Shown here in pieces: positions 23,380-33,410 of a stretch of 64,000 nucleotides of DNA (the stretch's first letter is position 1; each line of letters starts with the position of its first letter). Where the stretch lies: contig CAWZYM010000089.1 of the NCBI GenBank assembly GCA_963966185.1, forward strand, positions 666,001 through 730,000, read 5' to 3'. The notes beneath the pieces were generated by a model. The model saw only the letters and a program-made list of their open reading frames with translations, did not search any database and had not been told where the DNA came from. Origin of the DNA: Rhabditoides inermis. Its lineage: Eukaryota > Nematoda > Chromadorea > Rhabditida > Rhabditidae. A program made the position numbers and the translations under genes.

Positions 23380-23520
23380 AAGAGAAAGAGAGAGAGACTC
23401 ACCGGTGCGATAGGCGCCCGCTTCACAGCCGGGGCTGCGAGGGATCCACTGGGCGCTGTCGCCGTGCGCTTCCGCTGCGCAGCCGTCCGGATGCGCCTGC
23501 AATCGAGAGAGCACTTGAGA

Positions 23521-23610
<90 letters not shown>

Positions 23611-23842
23611 CTCTCCGATTCAGTACAATTTGACGATTTCAACACTCTACTACAGCTCCTACAAATTGTCATTGTGCACCTGCACAGGCGTCACATGCGT
23701 GACGCATCCTAATGATATGTAATGTATTGACGACCCACTTCTTGGGCTTGGGCCGATCATCGACGGTGCGCTGGCTAGAGTCCGAGTCGTCGTCGCTGCT
23801 GTCGCTCAACTTCTCGTAGCTGCAAGAGAACGCTGATAGTAC

Positions 23843-23876
<34 letters not shown>

Positions 23877-25029
23877 GGAGAGAGAGAGCCGCATACGTGG
23901 TGAGGCGGTCGAGGAGAAAGTTTTTGTCTCTGCTCAACTTGAGCAGCTTTCGCTGCAGATTTCGCAGCTCCTCCTGATAGCACTCGTTCTCCTAAATAAC
24001 ACAAATCAATCGATAAATTCGATCAATAACATGAATATACACATCCCAGATTCGGTCCTCATTCAACTATTCAAAAATACTTACATATACGAGATACTTG
24101 AACTTCTTCTTGAGCGTACGGTACTGCTCCTTGGGTGTCTGCACTATCACGTCGTCACTGCTGTTTGCTGCGGCTACAATATCACATTCTCTCTCTCTCT
24201 CTCTCTCTCTCTTTCTCCCCTCTCACCTGCCGCCTGGAACACCGCCGCCTGCGCGAGAGTAGCAGCCGTAGGACCTCGAGACGTAGAGGGCTGAACACAA
24301 AACCATATAATCAAATCAAGACAAAAGTTTCTATTTCATAATCAAAGTACAGCGTACATGCTGAATCATAGGCTGCGGCGGTTGAGCCGCCTGGACAAGT
24401 TGCTGTGGCGGCGGCGGTGGCGCATGCGCCTGCCCTCCCCCTCCTCCTCCCCCGGCAATCATTCCATGCTGCGCCACCAGCACACTGCGCACCGGCAGGT
24501 TCGCGTGCGACGGGTGAGACACCATCATCTGCAACACGTCAATATCATGGCTATGCAAATGTCTATCGATTCAAATCAATTCAACATTTATCCGAACTAG
24601 AGAGACCACATGTCTATACCACTGGCATGATTCGCCGTCTTCAAAAACGCACGAAAAGCAACCAATGTCTAAAATGTTTTTAAAAAAGGTGTGAAAGTAA
24701 AATCAAACTCACCGCGCCGCCTCCGGCCACCGACCCTCCGGCGACGACTCGCGTGCTCACTGGCAGCGGCTGATGCTGCTGTGGCTGCTGCGACTGTGGC
24801 TGCTGCGGAGGCATACCGCCCTGTACATGAACTCAATAACGGTGTTTTAACAGTACAGTACAGAGAAAAAAGACTTGATGAGTCTGTGATGGCAACTGAT
24901 CCAAACGTATTGTTATAAACAAGGGTGTTCTCACATAAAAAAAAAAGAAAAAGAGAGAAATAGAGAAACAACTTGCCTTCATCGGTGACGGGCCGGCGTT
25001 GGCGTGGTGCTGCATCTGCAAATGTGTCA

Positions 25030-25061
<32 letters not shown>

Positions 25062-27813
25062 ACAACAAACACTCACCCTCTGCTGTGGATGATACTGTCT
25101 CGCTTGCACCTGCGGCGCCGACTGCTGCTGTACGAATTGTTGTTGTTGTTGCTGCTGTTGCTGTGGCATCGGCGCTGAAAACAAACAATCAATCGATGAA
25201 TCCATCAATAAATTACCGTATCCTTGCGGCGGATGCATCTGCCTCTGCGGCTTGTGCTGCTGCTGCTGAACCTGGATCTGCTGCACGGGAAGAGGAGCCT
25301 GGAAAGTGTAAATTACAAATCTTTCAAAATAACGAAATCCAGCGCACGTACCTGTTGAACATGATGTTGCTGCTGATGTTGTTGTTGTTGCTGATGGTGC
25401 TGTACAGTAACGGGAGATGGCGCGTGCTGCCTTTGTCCTCCTCCATGCCCTCCTACCTGTTGTTGAACTTGCACCTGCTGTATAGCCGGAGACGCCACCG
25501 GAGACGGGGTGTCCAGCGCCTAGAAAACGCATTTCCACTAAATTCGAAGTTTTCGGACACAAGCAAGTGTTGACGGCTCATGTCCTCTTGACTACTCTAC
25601 GCCTTCCTTCATAGGGTTGTTTTCGAGATTCAACAGCTTGTCATTAAAACTTCACACTCACAAATAACTTTGCTAATGGGACTAGATAGCCCTATAATTG
25701 TATTATTGAGATGTATGATTATGATTCGCATTACACCTGCTGTAGTGGAAAGAGAGCGTGGTGAGGATTGTAATTTTTGATGTAAGTCTTTTGTGACAAG
25801 AAAACTCCATATCGCATACATTTACATAGCCCACCTGCTGCAGTGGACTGGGCGCGTGGTGTGGGGGCGGCTGGATCGAGGGCGGCGCCGAGTGCAGCAG
25901 GCCGGAGCCGTTCACCGGCGTCGGAGACGCCGGCACGCCTGTAATGACATCTACTTCTCTCGTCTTCTCTTTTTCCCACAAAATCGAAAATTGCATATAC
26001 AGGGCGCGCGCCATGACCGAAAATATAGGCTTTTCGGAATTCCGAAAAGACCGAAAAGCATCCGAACATTGCGAACCAAAACTCGAAAAACTCGAGACCA
26101 ATTCCCCAACCCGCACTCACTCCGAATCTGTCGCAGCTCGGCGGGGGGTTGCATCCGGGTGTGCACCGGGTAGGCGGCCGGACCGCCGGGGCCACCGCCG
26201 CGTGGCTGCTGCTGCTGCACCTGCAAGATCACACCCATTCATTGAGTATCCCTTTCATACGATATGCATCTTGTGCTCCTGACAAACCGCACGCTGAAAA
26301 GGGAATGACGCCACAGACTACCACATATTATGGACAGTCGAGGAGTGAGTGAGTGAGTGGTACCACGCGTTCTCACCTGTCCCTGTCCGCCGTGCGGTGC
26401 TGGATGCTGTGCGCCGGATTGAACTTGAATCGGCACCGGCTGCGGACGCTGCTGCTGACTCTGCAAGCACATCTCCTTCACACATTTCCAGCATGTCGCA
26501 TATAATAGAAATGCCCAATTGAGAGGCGTATAAAAATATCAAATTGATAGAACGCACCATTTGCATTTGTCGGCGCCTCGCCGCCGCTGCCTGTTGTTGA
26601 TGTATCTGCTGCTGACTGGGCTGCATAGACTGCTGCTGATGCTGTTGCTGTGAATAGCTCTGCTGCATCTGTAATCAATAAATCCATCAATCAATAAAAC
26701 ATGAAAGGAAGAGAAACGAGCACAAGGCATAACTACAAAGATAGATACATATAGTAATTCAAAAGAGGATCTACTTTGATCAATCAATCATTAATCCATC
26801 AATCAATCAATAATACATTGCCAATCAATACCTGCTGCGGTTGCTGGGCGTAGGCGTGTTGGTGTTGGTGAATCTGCTGTTGTTGCTGCTGCGACGTCTG
26901 TAACGTACTCAATATAGAAACATCAAAGTATAACGGCGTAAAAGGACAGATATTCTTCTTCTTTTCCCCGCGGCGTGCGGTCGGGTTCTCATTTTGCCCC
27001 ACCGCCGCCGAATGTTCGGTCATCGACAAGAATCCTTCCCGAGTAACCAGTGAGGCGGCGGGAAGTACCCTCATGTGGAAGCAGCTATGGCGCGAGGAGA
27101 TATCAATTGGCATGGAAGCAAAGGGACCCTCGGAGCTCTACACGTCAAGAATGGTACTCTAATGGTCCAGGAATGATTATCGATCAAGTATCGCTTCCCA
27201 CCACTAACCTCGTCAGCCTACCTGTCTTTCCCCGGCGTTAGCCTATGTATCTAGCATCTTAGGCACTATTGTATGCTTCATATCATTATGATTGTGTTGT
27301 CATATTCAGATATAACGATTCCGGATAAATGATTGATTGATTGATTGATTGAAAAGGACAATAACTGCTCATTGCGGAAAACCGTGTCTTGACTGCGGAA
27401 TAAAATGAAAATGGGAAATGGGAGCGGTCAAGACTCACCATGACATGCTGCTGCTGCATGCCACCCACCCCTCCTCCTCCTCCTCCTCCCACAGGAACGG
27501 GACTGGGAGCGGCCGAGTTGTGATGGCTGGTGACCAGCGGAGACGCCGCCATGCCGCCCACCGGAGACGGGTACGGCGACCTGCAATGTGTCGTCTCCAA
27601 CAAACAAAGGTGTACCATATGCAAATCAAACTCAAAACTTCCACTCAATCAATAAATCAATGAACACACGCACATGTGTTGCTGGGGGCTGACGCCCATA
27701 TGATCGGAGCCGCCTCCGCCGAGAATCTTGCCGGCGGGCGGAAGGGAGATGGGAGGCAGGGAGATGGGCGCGAGCGGGGCCAGGCCCTCGCCCATTGAAG
27801 CCCCGTCCGACAT
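19589..27813 (-). CDS. INO80 complex subunit E-like protein with long Gln-rich N-terminus
   Basis: Twenty exons on the minus strand: 27674-27813, 27439-27580, 26832-26897, 26558-26668, 26377-26460, 26121-26220, 25835-25938, 25352-25519, 25217-25298, 25077-25174, 24977-25015, 24713-24820, 24358-24528, 24227-24290, 24085-24173, 23897-23991, 23739-23819, 23403-23496, 23105-23201, 19589-19752; ~698 aa, all phases compatible. Residues ~1-490 are Gln/Pro/Gly-rich. The exons at 24085-23739 give the INO80E signature: [56 protein letters not shown], then a basic [15 protein letters not shown] tail. INO80E is a coiled-coil subunit of the INO80 chromatin remodeller. Exon 11 uses a GC donor (gcaagt). The last intron (19753-23104) contains sulfotransferase copy 3 on the other strand. 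If that intron is not spliced, the protein ends at KSEWG just after exon 19. The Gln-rich extension is not part of the human protein. Confidence 0.75.
19938..22879 (+). CDS. Carbohydrate sulfotransferase copy 3, nested in the INO80E-like intron
   Basis: Ten exons: 19938-20042, 20093-20224, 20435-20542, 20709-20851, 20894-20962, 21134-21199, 21842-21985, 22160-22256, 22405-22503, 22781-22879; 353 aa. It has the 50-nt intron (20043-20092) as in copy 2. The PAPS-binding motifs are intact. Relative to copies 1 and 2 it carries clustered coding changes: KETLRI to KENLQI, WIEEND to WIAKND, and SGGR to SDGR. The gene lies on the plus strand inside the last intron of the minus-strand INO80E-like gene. 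Confidence 0.83.
21247..21655 (-). mobile_element. ATTG-tailed interspersed repeat (unit 3)
   Basis: Unit 3 copy of the element at 1721-2130, in the same sulfotransferase intron. Confidence 0.58.
23274..23397. repeat. Long imperfect (GA)n tract
   Basis: GA-repeat sequence interrupted by GC-containing units. It lies at the donor side of an INO80E-like intron. Poly-Ser/Leu and poly-Arg/Glu open frames across it are artefacts. Confidence 0.95.
23523..23604. repeat. (AT)n microsatellite
   Basis: About 41 uninterrupted AT units inside an INO80E-like intron. It creates spurious Tyr-Ile open frames. Confidence 0.97.
26957..27352 (+). mobile_element. ATTG-tailed interspersed repeat, opposite orientation
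   Basis: Diverged inverse copy of the element found in the sulfotransferase introns, ending in five ATTG units. It sits in intron 2 of the INO80E-like gene. Confidence 0.65.
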
Positions 27814-28166
27814 GCCTTCAAATGGGTATTTTATATAATAAACACATCAGATCAAACTACGCATCAAAACATCTATTAGAAATATTCAAATTTGAATAGA
27901 CGCGCCCGGCGAGGGGATTAGGTATCAGTAGCGCGCGAAAACGCATCGAGGATGAGCAAAGGAGCAACTTCGTACTAATTTTTGAACAATTTTATTTTCA
28001 ACCAACAACCGTAACAAATAACAACAACATGAACAATATTCACAAATCAAAACCACAACATAGTCGACGATTGAGTAATATTCACAGCAATGTACAAAAT
28101 TCACAAGAAATACACATATGGGGATAAAACATATAGCTTACGAGATGAGACTCGTTGACCCTTCCA

Positions 28167-28584
28167 TCAGCATCCAAACGTGGAGGTATGGTCATCTCCA
28201 TTCGAGTGAGTGATATCACGAAACGGACGAGCGATCACACGACCCGGCGTCTGCAACACGTTCAATCTGTAGAACACTTCTCCCTCCTCCTCCTCCTCTC
28301 TCTCTCTCTCTCTACTCCGCTATCTCTCTCTCTCTCTCCCTCCCTCTTCCTCTCTCTCTGTCCTCTCCTACCACGAGGTTCCCGGCCGACAGGTTGAGGA
28401 GGGGTGTGAAGGGCGGCGCAGGAGACTGCAGGAAGGTGTTGCCCGCACTACCGGGACTGCAATTCAATCGATTGAAAGAAATCGATCGCCAACCCACCCT
28501 CCAAAGGGTGTACGCTGATTGCGGTCGCGGTCGGCGCTTCGACGCCACATCTCCATGTACGGGTTGCTGGAGAGAGGGGGCAAT

Positions 28585-28647
<63 letters not shown>

Positions 28648-29908
28648 GGGGGGAGGGAGAGGGAGGAAGAGGGAGAGAGGGAGAGAGGGAGAAAGGGAGA
28701 GAGGGAGAAAGGGAGAGAAGGATAGAGGGAGAGAGGAGGAAAGGGAGAGAGGAGGGGAGGAGAGGGAGGAAGGGAGGAAGGGAGAGATAGAGAGAACGCA
28801 CCTGTCCTTCCTGCCGCTCTCTTGCAGACCGATCATTTTGGGCGTATTGAACTGGGAGGAAACCAGGCTGCTCATTGTCAGAGAAGGAGACTTCAGAAAC
28901 ACTGAAACTTTGAGCGTATTTTAATTTCAGTATACAAAATAGCAGACCCTTCCTGGAGTGGGAGTCTGTTTTCTTCGGAAGAAGATTGAATGGCTGGGTA
29001 GACAGACCCTGAGAAGCCATGAACAGATTAGCACCCTGCGAAGCGCAGAATCTGGAACGATATGGCAACTAGACATAGACACATGGAATATTAGGGGAAC
29101 TACTCTGATCAACAAGATTGTGAGTTGTATTAAAGACATACCTTTGGGAAGGACTTGGGGGAGCATTGGCATCCTGACCGAGTTGCATCTGGTCCAACTG
29201 ATGCTGGAGACTCTTGCACTTCTCACTCTAAAAACGGCATCCTTCTACCTATTCCTCTTTCGAACTCTCCATACCTCTTCCATGAGTTTCTGCTTGGTGA
29301 TGTGCAACTCCTCATTGTTCGCAGCAAGATTCCTGACCACATCATCTTCATCATCTAGGAAGTCCTTCGGTGAACTCACGCCTGCAGGTTCTTCTTGATC
29401 TTCTGCTCAGTGGTGCAGAACTCGACCATCTTCTGCTTTTGTGCCGTCTGAAATAATTGAATAACAAATTCTCAATAAACATCATCCTTACCTGTTTGTC
29501 GGCGAGTTTGGACAACATCCGGGCCTGTTCCTGGAGGAATTTTTGGCGCATCTCCAAAGCCTTGGCTTTATCGGACAGAATCTTCTCCGGCTTCCTAGAA
29601 ACACAAATACATTTTAACACTTCTAAAAGATTGAACATTGAACACGTACATGAATAGTCGCTTGTACTTGTCGGGCATAGCGTCGTTGATTTGCAGAAAC
29701 TGGCAGGCGGCGTTGTTGCAGCGCGCATTCTTGCACACATTGTTCTCACCTAAACAACCATACTGGTAATAGCATGAGAGTAGTGGATTGAGTGACCTTT
29801 CTGTTTGCAATTCCCGCAGATGACATGGCGACAGTTGGTGAGGTAGACCTTCATTCCCTGCTTCGGAAGAACGAAGCAAGACTGACACCGCACCAGCGAA
29901 ATATCCAT
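28167..29908 (-). CDS. zhp-3: ZHP/RNF212-like RING finger protein (meiotic crossover factor family)
   Basis: Eleven exons: 29797-29908, 29650-29749, 29492-29594, 29380-29447, 29275-29332, 29142-29218, 28948-29051, 28802-28901, 28498-28566, 28372-28456, 28167-28250; 319 aa, all in phase. The very N-terminal RING has C8, C11, C26, H28, C31, C34, C43 and C48 (RCQSC; TNCRHVICGNC; CKNARC). A coiled coil follows (KAKALEMRQKFLQEQARMLS and on to ~160), then a Ser/Pro-rich tail with repeated TP/SP sites. N-terminal RING plus coiled coil plus disordered tail is the ZHP-3/RNF212 layout; such proteins act as SUMO or ubiquitin ligases on the synaptonemal complex and designate crossovers. Which ZHP paralogue this is cannot be fixed here. 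A ttcag acceptor 8 nt before the ATG fits trans-splicing. One intron (29333-29379) is only 47 nt. Confidence 0.8.
28582..28640. repeat. (GA)n tract followed by a GGGA-rich repeat
   Basis: An uninterrupted GA tract grades into GAGGGAGA-type repeats up to ~28790, filling an intron of the ZHP-like gene. Long Ser/Leu/Pro frames across it are not genes. Confidence 0.95.
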
Positions 29909-30169
29909 CACACCACTGAACCAAACATGAAATAGGATAGAAGAAGAAAACGCAACAATAAACGTAATCGAGCAACAACAACAACAAAAACAAAATTTCA
30001 ACAGGTCCTGGAAAATTTTCAACAATGAAATCATCGTGAGAATTGCACGACATCGTGCATTAAAACACTACTCCTATGACGTCACTTTTGAGGTAGGTAA
30101 TAAAATTACAACATAAGTACGAGTAATCAGTTTATTCCAGTATCATATCACAATCACATCGTTCTAGTC

Positions 30170-31258
30170 CTAGCACTGAGTCTCTGTCTTCTCTTTCTTC
30201 TCAATTTCCAGGTCGATTCCCCTCGAAAATCGCACAAGACGCACTTCCATGGGAGTGGAACGACGCAGCACAACGTCCTAAACAACACTTAGTTACTGTA
30301 TCTACCGTAACCTACATGTGACACACAGTAACAACAGTAACACCACATAACAACACAAACAACAACAACACAACTACCTCCTTCCCTCGCAACTTACCTT
30401 GGCACGGTACAGGATAGGAGCAGTCACAGAAACGCGAACAGCCTCCGAAGGGGCGGGGAATATGTGGGCGGGGCCAGTGGGTTCCGGGTAGATCTCCTCG
30501 ACAATATCACCCACTCCATAAATGAGGGCGAACTCTAGCAGACCAATAATCATCAGACAGGTCACATCAAAGTCGAATGACGGCCTGGAATACGGTAAAT
30601 AGGGATTACTGTATCTACCGTAACCTACATGTGACGGGAAATCTTATGAGCGATTGACGTCATACGCTTCCTCTGCTTCGTGAGCTGCTCGCGGCCAGTG
30701 AGACGACGCTTCGACCACTCTGGAATACGGTAGCTGCAGAGAGTACTGTATTCTACAGTACTCACTGCCATGTTTACGGACGAGAGGAAAAGAGACGTTC
30801 AGGGTAGGCACAGGGAGAGCAGCAGTCTCCACAGTGGAATTGAAGATGGTGGGACAAACAGGGACAGACACACGCACGAACGACACACCAGACACTGCAA
30901 TCAATCGATAATCAATCGAGACTTCAAACGATATCCTCACTCTTTGTCACAGGGACAATGAGCGGCGACGGCGCTTTGATCATAAGAGCCCAGTAGTTGG
31001 TCGGTCCTGAGTTAATCGATATTAGCCGGTATCGATCGATAGCTTCCTCACTCTTGGTGGAGACGATGCGAGGATAGGAAAAGGTGAGAATCTCGCCGAT
31101 GACGTCACTGGGGATAGTGGAGAGAGCAGTGGTCTTGGAAGGAATGAGAGCAGTGGAGGAGAAAGCGACGGCAAAGAGAGCCGAGAGAGTGACTGAAAGA
31201 GGGAGGATTAGAGAGGGAAGGAGGAAGGGAGGTAGGATGACGGACCGAGAGTGTTCAT
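30170..31258 (-). CDS. Unrecognised 244-aa protein with N-terminal hydrophobic segment
   Basis: Seven exons: 31246-31258, 31052-31192, 30941-31006, 30766-30894, 30629-30719, 30398-30584, 30170-30277; 244 aa, all phases consistent. It starts MNTLVTLSALFAVAFSSTAL, a plausible secretion signal. The body contains PTNYWALMIKAPSPLIVPV, a basic stretch KWSKRRLTGREQLTKQRKR, a possible second hydrophobic segment (VTCLMIIGLLEFALIYG) and a charged tail (EIEKKEKTETQC). I do not recognise the family. It sits 260 bp upstream of the ZHP-like gene on the same strand, as in an operon. Confidence 0.6.
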
Positions 31259-31542
31259 GTCGAGTAGTTGTTGGGTGGACCGAATGAGTCGTGGCCCTTT
31301 TGGCTATCCGCTCGCTGTGAAGGCAGAAGCCAAGACTGACTGGAGGAAAGGACGCCCGAGGACACAGCGACACATACCAGACATGCTAATCTCACAACGT
31401 GACACTCAGGCCACACGCATATGCACGGCTCATCAGGGAATTAGAATTGCAAATATAAGCTGAAGAAAGAGTGATGAATTGTTTATTGCAATAAATAGGA
31501 ATCATGTAGTTATTGGTTAGATGGGTAGATCAGTGGATTGAT

Positions 31543-31670
31543 CTACTTTCCTCCGCATCCACAGGCGGGAGGGGGCGGAGGAGGGCAAGGAGGAGGGGGA
31601 GGGGCACCGCTGCAAGGGAATCTCTCTCTCTCTCCCTCTCTCCCTCTCTCCCACTTCTCTCTCTCTCTCT

Positions 31671-31715
<45 letters not shown>

Positions 31716-31810
31716 CATCCGCATCCTCCGGCCGGGGGAGGGGGCTTCAGGAAGTCGAGGCATGCATTGGCGACGGCGACAGAAGCGATGAGGACAGTGA
31801 AGGCGCGCAT
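31543..31810 (-). CDS. Small secreted Pro/Cys-rich peptide (53 aa)
   Basis: Two exons: 31716-31810 and 31543-31609. A 16-residue signal (MRAFTVLIASVAVANA) is followed by CLDFLKPPPPAGGCGCG, two proline runs and the terminus ACGCGGK. The mature peptide would be ~37 aa with six Cys. The intron is almost entirely a (GA)n tract. The function is unknown; it may be structural or cuticular. Confidence 0.6.
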
Positions 31811-31819
31811 TGTAGGATG

Positions 31820-32845
31820 GGAGAGGAGTCGAGTGGATCATATGAGTGGATCAGAGTCCCGCACCGCCTTTATACCACCCACCGCGCTACCTTTTTACCG
31901 TATCATCTCAATTAGCGCACTCATTCTCTCTCTCTCCCTTTCCTCTCTCTCTCTCCCAGCTATTCGACAAACTCTATCGAGTTTGAAATCAGGTATCGGA
32001 TGAGGACGCAAGGAGTACAAAAAAAAGAGAAGACTAAAGACCAAAACACAGGCTTGGGTTGATCAAATACACGCAAGAAGTCACATCAAACCTGTTCAAA
32101 TCGGTGAGGATCAGCCCGAATTACGTGTTAGTCGAGCAGATATCGTAACTTTTTTCATTATTCATTAGAGGTTGAACTCAAATTCAGAACAGTCTCTGAA
32201 CGACGCCCATCCTCACAAAGCTACATCCAAATGCATCAGAGAGTTTTGAAACATTGTCGACGGGCCCCGCTTTTCGATCACGAAATCAACATTTTTCTAT
32301 TTGAAAACAACATTTTGACGGTACATGTTTATTTGGTAATTATAAAATACAATAAAATCATAACACAGGAATCAAAATCACAGTTCAGCTGCTCTTGACC
32401 GCTCGAAGCAGGATTGTAGCGGTCGAATCGAGAGTGAAATCAGATCAAAGAGAGGAGAAGGAGAGAAAAAAAAGAGAAGAAAAGAAAAACACAGGAATTT
32501 GATCAAATACACAGAATCAAAAATTTCATTCAAAGGTGAGGATGAACAAATGTGTTGTGTGATTTAATTTTCTATAATAACTTAAACCAAATTCAAATTG
32601 AGTCTTAATGTTTATACTACAACTATGAAATGCACATTAGAGTTTTGTAATATTTGAGGGATCCCGCTTTTATACAAACGCAACACTATTTAAAACACAT
32701 TTTAACGGTACATGTTTATTTGGTAATTATAAAATACAATAAAATCATAACACAGGAATCAAAATCACAGTTCAGCTGCTCTTGAAGACCGCTGCGAAGC
32801 AAGGATTGTAGCGGTCTGAATGCGAGAAAGTGAGAGAGTCAGATT

Positions 32846-32900
<55 letters not shown>

Positions 32901-33410
32901 AGAGACTGACAGAGAGAATTTCAAGAATATCAAGAATATCACAGAATATCGAAAAATTTCATTCCATAAGGTGCAGGATTGAACAAATGTTGTTGTTGTG
33001 ATTTAATCTTGTCTGAATAATAACTAATAAACCAAACTAATGACAAATTGAGTGTTCATTAATGTTTATTTACATACAACTGTTATGTGAATATTTAGTC
33101 ACTAATTATGAGTTTAATGTAATATTTTGAGGGATCCAAATGATCGAAACTTTTATACAAACGCGAACACTATAATCTACAAACACAGGTTATGTTTAAC
33201 TATCTCACTCTACGCTTTGTTATATCATACCGCTAAGTGCATTTAAAGTTAAAAAAGTTAGTTCACCGTGCCGTACTCGCGGTTTCGCGCCAAAATCTGG
33301 TTCCGGGCGCGCTAATATTTTGGGGCCGGTCTTTCGCCGGAGTTCTTCTTTAAAACGAAAAGGTGGGGGTGAGCTGTGGGTTGGTGAGTGTTATAAGTTA
33401 TAAGAGAGGA
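31820..33410. other. Intergenic region with tandem duplicated blocks
   Basis: No gene seen. An ~80-bp block starting at 32321 recurs nearly exactly at 32704, and the surrounding ~380 bp are duplicated with divergence (32000-32320, 32321-32703, 32704-33180). The copies share a 'gagggatc...cttttatacaaacgc' region. One block carries an expanded (GA)n tract at 32850-32890. Confidence 0.7.

Noticed and set aside
29351..29749. 132-codon frame covering ZHP-like exons
   Set aside because: It crosses introns and shifts out of the correct frame; the spliced model gives the RING and coiled coil.
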